A stretch of DNA of 64,000 nt from CAZMVY01 sp964653435 (lineage in GTDB: Bacteria; Planctomycetota; Phycisphaerae; UBA1845; PWPN01): the NCBI GenBank assembly GCA_964653435.1, contig CAZZFA010000013.1, forward strand, positions 8,800 through 72,799. The letters run 5' to 3'. The notes under the pieces are model-generated. The model had not been told where the DNA came from, did not search any database, and saw only the letters and a program-made list of their open reading frames with translations. Positions 33,200 through 41,455 of this stretch are shown one piece after another; position 1 is the first letter of the stretch, and every line of letters starts with the position of its first letter. Both the position numbers and the translations under genes were made by a program.

Positions 33200-34516
33200 C
33201 TACGCAGACAGATCGGCTTCCCGCGTTCGGCGCGCCAAGCCGAAGGCTGCGCCACAGAGAAACATCGGCAGCGCAAGGCCGATCCCCGGGCAGACCCAGA
33301 TAACGGCCTGCCCCCCCGTGCCCTCGGTGGCGGGCGAACCGTCGCCGCCACCCGGCTGGTTGGACGTTCCACCGTTGCCGTTATCGCCCGCAGGCACGTA
33401 AACGGCCGCCGGATCCACAGGCTCGCTGCCCACGGGGACGCTCACGCCGTCGATCGCAGCCAGCGAGGTGAGCGAATGATCCGTGCAATCGCTGATCAAG
33501 ACGCGAACCCTGCCGTCATCCAACGGAGAGACGTCGAAGCCCCACGTGTATCCCACGCATCGCCCGCTCCGTTCGGGGTCGAACATCCGGCTTACGTCGG
33601 CCACGGCGAGCACCTGCTTGGTTGACAGATCGAGTTGCATCAGTGATGTCGTCGGGCTGGACGCGTCAACGTCCGGAACGAACAAGACGAACGCGATGTC
33701 GCCGACCACGTCGAGTCCAACGATGCGAGTCCTGCCCGGAATCACAGGGTTCGTAATGTTTGCCACCCCGGTTTCGCCCGCAAGGCCGATGTACGGGTTC
33801 GCGGAGAGATCTCCGTTCGGGGCGGCGGGGTCGGCATCGATCAGATTACCCGTCCGGATGTCGAGGAGGAAGATCCCCGCCGTGGTGGTGTCCATCTTGA
33901 CCAGCGCTACGGTGTCGTAGGTCTGGCCGGCGACGTCCCGTGTGCCGGCAAACGCACCGCGCATCCGTTCGCCGGGGCCCATCCGAAAAACGCTGTATGG
34001 GTTGGTCATCTCGAAAGAGACGATACCTTCGCCCCGGCGAACGAAGCGCCCGATACCGGATCCGGGCGAGCGGCCGCTGCCGGCATAGTCAGCCCGCGAG
34101 TGAACCAGCACCCGGTCATCGGATTCATAGTCCATGTCGTAACACCAGCCGAAGTCCAGGACTTGGCTCAGGGCTGCCGCGTCATTGGCTCCGACCGGAT
34201 TCGGCGGGGAGCCGAAGTTGATCCGGAGTTCGAGGAGATCGCCGCGCTGGCTGGGCGGGGCCTCCCAGATCATCATGAGCACCCCGTCCGGGTTTCCGGA
34301 AACGGGGCGCCAAGCCAGACCGCCAAAGCCGTAACCGTGATACCACGGATTGTTCGTCGGCGGGTCCACGCGGTAGATCCGCGGATTCGTGAGCTGATAG
34401 AAACTCTGTGCGCCCGCCGGGGCACTTGCCAGAAGCAGCAACAGGCCGGAGAGCGCGAAGGCCGTCATGCCGCGGAAACTCGACGTGTCTGCGGAGGACG
34501 TGATACAGCCGGGCAT
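33200..34516 (-). CDS. Secreted protein with Gly-rich linker and C-terminal membrane anchor
   Basis: No family is recognised. The 438 residues have an N-terminal signal (FALSGLLLLLASAPAGAQ), a strand-rich body with repeated GxxWRPVSG, DMDYESDDRVLVHS and VALVKMDTT segments, perhaps a beta-propeller. A Gly/Asn/Asp linker (GDNGNGGTSNQPGGGDGS) precedes a C-terminal hydrophobic stretch (WVCPGIGLALPMFLCGAAFGL) ending with Arg-Arg. That end resembles a sorting signal but is not PEP-CTERM. AGGAG eight bases before the ATG supports the start. It is convergent with the CelD copy 2. Confidence 0.7.
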   Translation of the reverse strand: MPGCITSSADTSSFRGMTAFALSGLLLLLASAPAGAQSFYQLTNPRIYRVDPPTNNPWYHGYGFGGLAWRPVSGNPDGVLMMIWEAPPSQRGDLLELRINFGSPPNPVGANDAAALSQVLDFGWCYDMDYESDDRVLVHSRADYAGSGRSPGSGIGRFVRRGEGIVSFEMTNPYSVFRMGPGERMRGAFAGTRDVAGQTYDTVALVKMDTTTAGIFLLDIRTGNLIDADPAAPNGDLSANPYIGLAGETGVANITNPVIPGRTRIVGLDVVGDIAFVLFVPDVDASSPTTSLMQLDLSTKQVLAVADVSRMFDPERSGRCVGYTWGFDVSPLDDGRVRVLISDCTDHSLTSLAAIDGVSVPVGSEPVDPAAVYVPAGDNGNGGTSNQPGGGDGSPATEGTGGQAVIWVCPGIGLALPMFLCGAAFGLARRTREADLSA

Positions 34517-34701
34517 TTGTCTTTCTCCTGTTGGTTCCGGCGTCGTTCCGGAGCCGCGCCGGCCCGGTACGGTCGTGGGACGCCGGCGGGCACGAAGGCA
34601 TTCTAGCATAGTTCGGGTGTCCGGGGCCATATGTACGCCGGGCCGGGCACGCGGCCATCCGTCACCCGGGCACGCAATCCGCGGTGAGCCGTCCGTCATC
34701 T

Positions 34702-34747
34702 TGAAAAGAAAACGGGCCCCCGCCGCCGTGCGGCAGCAGGAGCCCGT
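34702..34747 (-). terminator. Rho-independent terminator of the Gfo/Idh/MocA gene
   Basis: On the minus strand a 9-bp outer stem (ACGGGCTCC with GGGGCCCGT, allowing one G-U pair) and an inner GCTGCCG/CGGCGGC stem are followed by TTTTCTTTT. It sits about 57 bp after the stop at 34804. Confidence 0.8.
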
Positions 34748-34803
34748 GGTTTACGCCTTTGCTGATTTCCGCGTGCGCGGCGTTTTCGCGGGCCGCGCGT
34801 CCT

Positions 34804-36087
34804 TCATGGTTTTCCCGGTACGTGAATGTGCGCCCGGATCACGCCCGCCTTGATGTTCTCCTCGGTCAGTTCGTAGTCGGGCGGACTCAACACGAGATCG
34901 GAGCTCATCGCCTCGTCCCAGGTGACGGCCTTGCCCGTGTAGGCCGACATCCGGCCCATGATCCCGCACAGCGTCGACTCGGCCACCTGCTGCGCCTCGT
35001 TGATCGGCTTTTCGCTGCGAATCGCCGCGATCAGGTCCGCGTGCTCCTGCACGTACGGGTTGCCCTCGCCTTTGATCAGTTCCGGAAGAGTACTGATCCA
35101 GCCGTTGCAGTTCGACACACCCTTTTCGCCGATCACACGCTCGGACACGTCGTTCACGCAGCCGTTGATCTGGCGGCACTGGCTCAGCACATGGATGTCC
35201 TGGTCGGCCTTATCGGGGGCGTTCGGGTTCGGGTAGAAGAAATCGCATGCGAAGAAGTCGTACTGGTCGCCCGTCACGCGCCGGGCCCGGCCGCCCATGC
35301 CCACCACCTTCCGCGGGTGTGTGCCCAGAACCCAGTTCATCACATCGAGGTTATGCACGTGCTGTTCGACGATGTGGTCGCCCGAGAGCCACGCCCAGTT
35401 GACCCAGTCGCGGATCATCCAGTCCATGTCCGACCAGCCCGGCTCGCGCAGCCGGTACCAGAGCTGGCCGCCGTTCCAGTATGCCTGCCCCGAGAGGATC
35501 GTCCCGATCGCCCCGTCGTGAAGCCGCTTGATCGTCTCGATGTATCCCTTCTGATGCCGCCGCTGCGTGCCGGCCACGACGGACAGACCCTTTTCCTTGG
35601 CTTTCCGGCCGGCCGCGATGATTCGGCGCACGCCCGGCCCGTCGACGGCCACCGGCTTCTCCATGAACACGTGCTTGCCGGCATCAACGCACGCCTCAAA
35701 GTGCGCGGGGCGATAGTACGGCGGTGTCGCGAGGATTACGTAATCGACGTCCGTTTCCAGGACCTTCTTGTAGGCGTCAAAGCCCTCGAAGCACATCTTC
35801 TCGTCGATGTCCTGGTGGCTTTTCTCCTTGAGGCTCTTGCGGCAACCGTCGAGCCGGTCCTTGAAGACGTCGGCTAGGGCCACGATCTTGACGCCCGGAT
35901 CCGCCTCCACCGCGTTCTGCGCCGCTCCCGTACCGCGTCCGCCGCAGCCGATCAGCCCGACCTTCAGCGGCGTGCCGGACTGCTGACCCCGCACGAGGTG
36001 CGGCACGACGCCCGTGGCGGCCATGGCGGCAGCCGTGGCCTTCACGAAATCCCTTCTGGACATGTGGCTTGTTTTGTCGCGATGCAT
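34804..36087 (-). CDS. Tat-exported Gfo/Idh/MocA-family oxidoreductase
   Basis: The 427-residue protein starts with a twin-arginine signal (MSRRDFVKATAAAMAATG), then a Rossmann fold with KVGLIGCGGRGTG, where the glycine-rich loop binds NAD(P), and the conserved catalytic motif VFMEKPVAVD (EKP). A C-terminal beta-sheet dimer domain follows. Such periplasmic members are common in planctomycetes and often sit in sugar catabolism, but the substrate is not visible. A Shine-Dalgarno sequence GGAGG lies seven bases ahead of the ATG. It is monocistronic, ending with a strong terminator. Confidence 0.92.
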   Translation of the reverse strand: MHRDKTSHMSRRDFVKATAAAMAATGVVPHLVRGQQSGTPLKVGLIGCGGRGTGAAQNAVEADPGVKIVALADVFKDRLDGCRKSLKEKSHQDIDEKMCFEGFDAYKKVLETDVDYVILATPPYYRPAHFEACVDAGKHVFMEKPVAVDGPGVRRIIAAGRKAKEKGLSVVAGTQRRHQKGYIETIKRLHDGAIGTILSGQAYWNGGQLWYRLREPGWSDMDWMIRDWVNWAWLSGDHIVEQHVHNLDVMNWVLGTHPRKVVGMGGRARRVTGDQYDFFACDFFYPNPNAPDKADQDIHVLSQCRQINGCVNDVSERVIGEKGVSNCNGWISTLPELIKGEGNPYVQEHADLIAAIRSEKPINEAQQVAESTLCGIMGRMSAYTGKAVTWDEAMSSDLVLSPPDYELTEENIKAGVIRAHIHVPGKP

Positions 36088-36466
36088 TCGGTAGTCCTCC
36101 AGAGCCGACCCGTGGTTCGCGGCCGCTTCACGTCGCCCCGACGCGATCCCGACTCTCGGGAAGCCGGCGCCCGGAGAGAACCCCTCCGGCGCCAGGTCGG
36201 CGGAACCCTCATTATGGCCCTGTGCCGACGGTCGTCAACCGCGTACGCCGCGGGCGCGGACGCCATACCGCACCAGGCAGGGGGTCTCGTTCGCGTTGCG
36301 CACACCGGGCGGCCCCTGCGCCTCCTTCGCGCTACTGTCGTTTTCGGTTCGAGAGTCTCGTTCCTTTCCAGCCCCGCGGTCTTGCCTCCGGCCGCAGCCG
36401 AAGATGGCGGTGGGCGTTTCGCTCGCTTTCAAAGGCGAATCGGCGCGCACTGGCGTGCCGGCCCGA
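36088..36466. other. Intergenic stretch, nothing recognised
   Basis: These 379 bp hold the start-side leader of the Gfo/Idh/MocA gene and the 3' flank of the metallophosphoesterase. No gene, RNA or clear terminator was seen. Confidence 0.4.
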
Positions 36467-36958
36467 CTACCGTGGCAGTTCGTGGAAGTGCAAGTCATCC
36501 GTCGCCAGGTCCAGCGTGGCGACGGTGTGCACGGTCGCGCGGTGCAATGCGCCGGGGTTGATGTAGCGGGTGTGGCCCCGGCGAAAATCGCTGCGCCCGT
36601 GCGTGTGACCGCTGAAAACGTAGTCCAGCGACGGATCGTGTTGCAGAAGCAGAAACTTCGCCTCATGGCCGTGGGCCAGGGCGATTCGCCTGCCGGCCAG
36701 CTCCACCACGATGGGGCCGTCGGGCCAGGTCAGGCCGAGCTGCGCCACCTCGCCCGCCAGGCCGTTATCGGGTACGTCCGTATTGCCCCAGACGAACCAG
36801 AATCGCTTCGTGAACGCGGCCAGCTCCTGCAGGATGGCCACCCCGCCGATGTCGCCGCAATGGAAAACCGCGCTTACCCCGTTGCTGCGGAACACTTCGA
36901 TGGCCTGACGAACACGTTTGAGCCGCCCGTGGCTGTCGGAGAGGATGCCGACGATCAT
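36467..36958 (-). CDS. YfcE/MJ0936-type metallophosphoesterase
   Basis: The 163-residue protein is a compact calcineurin-like phosphoesterase. The metal ligands are visible: Asp8-X-His10 (LSDSHG), Asp36 (HCGDIGG), VWGNTD, LAHGHE and SGHTHGR. Members hydrolyse phosphodiesters or phosphomonoesters. It starts 38 bp after the stop of the GAP1-like gene on the same strand and could be the last gene of that operon; alternatively it is a housekeeping enzyme merely adjacent. Confidence 0.92.
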   Translation of the reverse strand: MIVGILSDSHGRLKRVRQAIEVFRSNGVSAVFHCGDIGGVAILQELAAFTKRFWFVWGNTDVPDNGLAGEVAQLGLTWPDGPIVVELAGRRIALAHGHEAKFLLLQHDPSLDYVFSGHTHGRSDFRRGHTRYINPGALHRATVHTVATLDLATDDLHFHELPR

Positions 36959-36996
36959 GCCCGGATTCTAGTCGCACACGCACCGCTCGGCGAGCG

Positions 36997-38460
36997 TCAG
37001 CCGGCGAGCCGCTGGTCGATGCAGGAGAGCAGTTGGCTCGCCGCCGTGTCGTTCGGAAACCGCCGGCACAAGGCGGCCAGGCTGCTTCTGGCGGCGTCCA
37101 TCTCCGGTGCGGATGCCGAGGCGGCCCAGGCGGCGACGCGGGAGACGACGCTGCCGGCCACGCGGCGGAGTTCGTCCGGCGAGTGTGCGAACCACCCGCG
37201 GTCGGCGGCCTCGATCGTCATGCGAATCGCTTCCAGGGGCGCCAGACCGCTCATTCGAGCTATGGCCAGCCTCGCGACCTCGCTGGCGAAGCAGATGATC
37301 TGCGGCGAGGGACCCGCCGGCGGTGCGAGGTCGCGCCAGATGGCGGCCAGCTCCGCCGCGCCGGCCTGACTCAGCAGGGCGTTGAGACGGCCTCTGGCCC
37401 GCTCGATTATGCGGCGGGAGAGCGTTTCTCCGAGCGGGCACCGCACGGGCCGCTCGAGGTAGGCGGCGGCCGTGTCGATGACCTCCGCGGGCTGCGCCGT
37501 GTCGAGGTTGTCCAGATCGAGACAGGCGTTGCCGATTCGCTCGAGCTCGGCCGCGTCGGCTTCGTTGAAGGCGTCGGCGGTCAGCGAGAGGAGGCGGTCG
37601 GTTCGCTCGCTCGTCAGGAATCGCTCAACGGCAAGCGCCCACGGATGTCCCGGGGGATGCGGCGGGGTTCGCGTGGTGTCCGCAAAGGCGAGCGACCGGC
37701 CGCGAACCGCCTGTAGTGTGCGAGCGGGCTCGCCCGTGAGGACGGTGAGACGTCCGAGCCTCCCGATCGAGAAGCGGACGCCCGCGGAGAGCGGGATGGC
37801 CGGCCGGAGTATGCCGGGCACCGACAGGAGCACCGCCTCGGCAACGGCCGGCAGATCTCCCGTAGTGTGGACGATCACCGTTTCGTCGGACACGAGCTTC
37901 TCGACGCAGTGGGTGATCCAGGCGTGGCCGACCCGGCTCAATGCAGTGGCGAAACAGGCGCGGGTTGTGCGGGTTCCGGTGACGAGCCTCGCGGGCTGCA
38001 GGGTCCGGGCGGGCGTGAGGTCCGCCTGGAGAAGGCCCGCCGCCTCGGCGGCGCGGAGCACGTCGAACGGATTGTTGTGAAAGCGGCGCAGCGCGTCGGC
38101 ATCCAGGACGAATGCCCGCGTATATGCGCGAAGGCCTCCGCGCCCGGTGGGTTCCTTGCCGGCGTACGTGCTGTGGAGCACGGCATACCGGCCGGTGCTC
38201 AGCGGGGCAAAGGCGATCCCGAATGCCGCGGGGGTATCGTCGCACAGCCCGTCTCCGGAGGGCGAACGCGAAGCGATTTCGGCGGATTCGGTATGGTGAA
38301 GGCCGTTGGTAGCGGCGACGATGCGGTAGCCCTGGCCCAGGGCGGAGCGAATACACGTGAAGATCGCCTGGTCGCAGGTCACCGTGGCGGAGTCCGGCTG
38401 CGTTCGGATGGGTTCACAGGGGGCGGTCGCTAGCTGGTCCGAATCCGATCGATAATCCAT
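36997..38460 (-). CDS. GAP1-like GTPase-associated protein
   Basis: The 487-residue protein matches what I recall of the GTPase-associated protein 1 family (GAP1, N2 type): DQAIFTCIRSALGQGYRIVA, a nearby His and SPSG element, then GRYAVLHSTYAGKEPTGRGG and RAYTRAFVLDADALRRFHNN followed by FDVLRAA. The C-terminal 300 residues are helical. The start has GGAG eight bases upstream and overlaps the GTPase gene by 31 bp, so the two are coupled. In known systems GAP1 proteins occur next to a small GTPase and act with it; the activity of this one is unproven. Confidence 0.7.
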   Translation of the reverse strand: MDYRSDSDQLATAPCEPIRTQPDSATVTCDQAIFTCIRSALGQGYRIVAATNGLHHTESAEIASRSPSGDGLCDDTPAAFGIAFAPLSTGRYAVLHSTYAGKEPTGRGGLRAYTRAFVLDADALRRFHNNPFDVLRAAEAAGLLQADLTPARTLQPARLVTGTRTTRACFATALSRVGHAWITHCVEKLVSDETVIVHTTGDLPAVAEAVLLSVPGILRPAIPLSAGVRFSIGRLGRLTVLTGEPARTLQAVRGRSLAFADTTRTPPHPPGHPWALAVERFLTSERTDRLLSLTADAFNEADAAELERIGNACLDLDNLDTAQPAEVIDTAAAYLERPVRCPLGETLSRRIIERARGRLNALLSQAGAAELAAIWRDLAPPAGPSPQIICFASEVARLAIARMSGLAPLEAIRMTIEAADRGWFAHSPDELRRVAGSVVSRVAAWAASASAPEMDAARSSLAALCRRFPNDTAASQLLSCIDQRLAG

Positions 38461-39320
38461 TCGAACGGCTCCAGAATGCCGCGGGGCGCGACATGAAGCG
38501 GAATGGGCACCACGGTGTCGTCCTCGTCCCGCGCGAAGGCGAGCGAGCCGACGGTACTCGCGGCGAAGAACTCGACGTTCTCAAAGCGGCTCTGGCAGAT
38601 GTTCCAGAGCCGGTTCAGGTTCGTTTCCGCAAAGGCCCGCGGATTATCGAAGCATTCCGGGCAGTAGTCCGCCTTGCAGAGGACCACTGCGATGGGGTTG
38701 CCGGCCCGTCCGCCGCGCCGCGTGGCGAAGCTGCGGTCGACGTAACTCATGAGTTTCAAGGCGAAGTAGTCCGGGTGCGGCGAACCGGACGCGGCGACGG
38801 CCGCATCGATCAGGAGCAGAGCGCCCGCGCTCTTGGCGAGCAGTCCGGTGATGGCGCGGTAGGTCTTGGGTGTTTCCACTTCCTGGGCGAGCGCTTCGCC
38901 GGCCATGTCGGGCAGGAGAAGGTCGAACCACTCCTCGCTTCGCCCGTCCCGATGGCGGACCTGGTAGTAGGCCCATTTCCAGTTGTCGACCTCGAGCGGC
39001 GTCTTCGGCGGAAACCGCCGCGCGCTCATGTGTCCGATCACCGACTGCTGGAGGTTGACGGAGTATGCGCCCTTCGGGATGGCCTCAAAGCCGCCGGCGC
39101 GCTTGGAGAGCATGTCGAGCAGGAAGCCGAGGTAGACGGTCTTGCCGACGTTCGACTCTCCAAGAATCGTGATGATCTTCGGCTCGCGCTGCTGGATCGC
39201 GGCCTCCTCGATCAGCGACATGGGAGCCCCGCAGCCCGAGCACAGCATCGCGTCGGGCGGGTTCTGCCGCTCGCAGATAAGGCATTGGCTGGCCGTGAAA
39301 GCTGTCGTTCCTGACGCCAC
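38430..39320 (-). CDS. Zinc-ribbon P-loop GTPase of a GAP1 system
   Basis: The 296-residue protein has an N-terminal zinc ribbon with Cys13, Cys16, Cys27 and Cys30, then a GTPase core: Walker A GESNVGKT at residues 54-61, a switch-II-type DMAG in WFDLLLPDMAGE, and LCKAD as the base-recognition motif in place of NKxD. A hydrophobic strand precedes it (AGALLLIDAAVAASG). The GTG start is supported by GGAGG six bases upstream. The core is of the type found beside GAP1-like proteins in predicted conflict systems. The gene directly after it on the strand is GAP1, with a 31-bp overlap. Confidence 0.8.
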   Translation of the reverse strand: MASGTTAFTASQCLICERQNPPDAMLCSGCGAPMSLIEEAAIQQREPKIITILGESNVGKTVYLGFLLDMLSKRAGGFEAIPKGAYSVNLQQSVIGHMSARRFPPKTPLEVDNWKWAYYQVRHRDGRSEEWFDLLLPDMAGEALAQEVETPKTYRAITGLLAKSAGALLLIDAAVAASGSPHPDYFALKLMSYVDRSFATRRGGRAGNPIAVVLCKADYCPECFDNPRAFAETNLNRLWNICQSRFENVEFFAASTVGSLAFARDEDDTVVPIPLHVAPRGILEPFEWIIDRIRTS

Positions 39321-39419
39321 CGGAAGCCTCCGTCGACTCAGGCGGACACGCGGCCGTCGGCGAGTGGCCGCGCGCCGCGCGGCTGCTCGTTCGGCCCTGT
39401 TCTCGCCCGGCCTTTCCCG

Positions 39420-40430
39420 CTATTCATCCTTCAGCCACGTGGCTTCCTCGAGGCTCATGGCGCAGCGGAAGCCCACGTTGTGCGTCCGCGCCAGCGCGAT
39501 GTGCCCCGTACGGAACAGCCCCGAGGCCTGCGACTCGAAATAGGTGTCGTACGCCCCGCCGCGCGTGACCTTGAGGTCCATCTCCGCGATGATCGGCGCG
39601 CCCGTCTCCGTGGTGAGCATCAGATCGGCGTCCGTCCATTCCCACACGTTGCCGACGAGTTGCAGCACACCGTTCGGCGCCGCGCCCGCCGGATACGCAT
39701 CCACGGGTACCGTGCCGCCCACCCCCGACGACCAGATGTTGCAGCGGTCCCGATCCATCGCGTCGCCCCAGGGGAACCGCCGGAGCAGGTCCGTATCGCT
39801 CCGGATCCGCCAGGTCGCCGCCATCTGCCACTCCGCTTCCGTGGGCAGCCGCTGCCCGATCCAGCGGGCGTACGCCGCCGCCTCGTACCAACTGATTCCC
39901 ACGACGGGGTGGCGGCTGAGCGCGCGATCGTGCCGCCCGTTCCGCCAGAACCGCGGCCCCGGCTGGCCGGTCTGGTCGCGCATCTGGATGAGGTGCGGCC
40001 AGAGCGACTTGGGCCAGAGCTCGAAGTTCTCGTACGCTCCCGCGTCCACGAATCGCTGAAACCGCGCGTTCGTCACGGCGTGAATGTCGAGCAGAAACGG
40101 CGCGACCTCCACTTCCGTCTCGGGCATGCCGGGGGCGTCGACCAGCCCCTGGGGGAGGCTCGCACGTCCCGCCGGCACGAGCGCCATCTGCTGCTCGAGA
40201 CGCATCGCCGCTTCACGGCAGATCGTCTTCCCCTCCGGATGGTTCGCCCACTCTTCCCGTCGGGCCAGGATTACGCTGTAGCGCTCCTGTTGCCAGAGCG
40301 CCTTGAGCGGGTCCGTTTCCGCCTTCTCGGTCGGCGCCGGAACGAAGGCCTCGGCCGTCCGAACCGCCGGGGCCGACGCGGTTCGCTCGCTCCTCGTCGC
40401 GCCTCGTCTGGAGAAGATTCTCAATGCCAT
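39420..40430 (-). CDS. FGE/SUMF1-fold protein lacking the catalytic cysteines
   Basis: In the 336-residue product, from about residue 90, the formylglycine-generating-enzyme fold is clear: AVTNARFQRFVDAG, HPVVGISWYEAAAYARWIGQ, RLPTEAEWQMAATW, RFPWGD, NGVLQLVGNVWEWT and VTRGGAYD. The end runs to VGFRCA. The cysteine pair that oxidises the substrate in true FGE, normally within RGGSF...C, is absent. A ligand- or peptide-recognition role is therefore likelier than sulfatase maturation. The N-terminal 80 residues are basic and helical. The start is open: ATG at 40430 is used, but a GTG at 40490 overlaps the upstream stop as GTGA. Confidence 0.75.
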   Translation of the reverse strand: MALRIFSRRGATRSERTASAPAVRTAEAFVPAPTEKAETDPLKALWQQERYSVILARREEWANHPEGKTICREAAMRLEQQMALVPAGRASLPQGLVDAPGMPETEVEVAPFLLDIHAVTNARFQRFVDAGAYENFELWPKSLWPHLIQMRDQTGQPGPRFWRNGRHDRALSRHPVVGISWYEAAAYARWIGQRLPTEAEWQMAATWRIRSDTDLLRRFPWGDAMDRDRCNIWSSGVGGTVPVDAYPAGAAPNGVLQLVGNVWEWTDADLMLTTETGAPIIAEMDLKVTRGGAYDTYFESQASGLFRTGHIALARTHNVGFRCAMSLEEATWLKDE

Positions 40431-40486
40431 CCGTGATTCCGCCTTGACGCCTCGCGCGTCTGCGCCGCCTCGGGGAGCATTCGTCC

Positions 40487-41107
40487 TCACACGCCCATCG
40501 CACGCCGCTTGACATCGCGCCGCAGCTTCAGCAGGGCGGGATCGGTTTCGGCCTCCGCATCATCCCCGCGCGGCTTACCGCCGTTCGCCGGGTCCGCACC
40601 CGCCGGCGAAGCCATAACGGCTTGTTCAAGCTGCCGGCCCAGAGAGGCGATTTCGTTGCGCAGCGTGACGATCTGCTGGCGGGACGAGGCGATAAGCTGC
40701 TCATGCGCGGCGAGCTGCTGCTCCCGGACGGCGAGCTCGGACCGATGCCTTGCGATCTCCGCCTGTTGCCTTTCGAGTTCCTCCCGGATCGCCTTGAGCC
40801 GTTGTTCCTCCGCATTCAGACTGTTCTGCCGTTCCGCGGCGGCGGCGGATGCCCTTTCTGCCTCGGCCTTCGCCGCGGCAACAGCTTCTTCCTGCTGCGT
40901 GACGGCGGCGGATCGTTCGGCCAGATTGCGGTCTATTGCTTCGAGACTTTCCTGGATCTCGCGCAGCGCCTTGTCCCGCTGGTCGAGTTCGGCCGCGCGA
41001 GCCGCCAATCGCTCCTTCTGCTCCCGCAGCGCCCCGAAGACGGCCTCCAACTCCGCCGCCAAGTCGACCGGCCCCGGCGCGATATCTTGCGCGTTTTCTT
41101 CGCTCAC
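40487..41107 (-). CDS. Coiled-coil protein opening the GTPase operon
   Basis: Of the 206 residues, about 20-150 form a long helical coiled coil rich in Glu, Arg, Ala and Gln (AELEAVFGALREQKERLAAR; LEAIDRNLAERSAAVTQQEE; RQQIVTLRNEIASLGRQLEQ). The C-terminal third is short and disordered. No membrane helix or enzyme motif is seen. The GTG start has GGAGG six bases before it, and the stop overlaps the possible GTG start of the FGE-like gene. Coiled coils in such operons often scaffold a complex; this is an inference. Confidence 0.7.
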   Translation of the reverse strand: MSEENAQDIAPGPVDLAAELEAVFGALREQKERLAARAAELDQRDKALREIQESLEAIDRNLAERSAAVTQQEEAVAAAKAEAERASAAAAERQNSLNAEEQRLKAIREELERQQAEIARHRSELAVREQQLAAHEQLIASSRQQIVTLRNEIASLGRQLEQAVMASPAGADPANGGKPRGDDAEAETDPALLKLRRDVKRRAMGV

Positions 41108-41455
41108 GATGGACCTCCGCACATGAGGGTGTGGATACGCCAACGCGATCCGCCCGGGCCTTTCTTCGGTCAGTCACAAGGGCTACTTTCGGCCGCAAAG
41201 TCCTCGCTGGCAAAACGCCGGCGCGATTGTGCATGCCCCGTCGCCCGACCGATAATCGCGCCGCTGTCGCCGCGCCGGGGTAGTCGCGGAAATAACCGAT
41301 AGACGAACGCCGGATATCGCAGGGCCGTCTCCTGCGAATCGGGATCCGGGTCTCGCGACCAGCCGAACGGCCACTTGGCGGAGCTGCCTACAAGCTGGTA
41401 GGATGTGGCAAGTCGGCCTACCGATCGGTATGACGGCCGACGAGGCGAGGCGCTT
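41108..41455. other. Divergent intergenic region between the GTPase operon and the sigma-54 activator
   Basis: These 348 bp serve both directions. Two palindromic sites lie at 41387-41402 and 41417-41432. No confident promoter was identified for the minus-strand operon. Confidence 0.5.
41387..41432. promoter_or_regulatory. Pair of palindromic operator-like sites
   Basis: CCTACAAGCTGGTAGG (41387-41402) and CCTACCGATCGGTATG (41417-41432) are imperfect palindromes sharing CCTAC...GGTA. Their centres are exactly 30 bp apart, near three helical turns, and the second ends 23 bp before the ATG of the sigma-54 activator. This spacing suits two dimers bound on one DNA face. Confidence 0.5.

Noticed and set aside
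39420..40490. Sulfatase-maturing FGE
   Set aside because: The catalytic Cys pair is not present and no sulfatase gene lies nearby.
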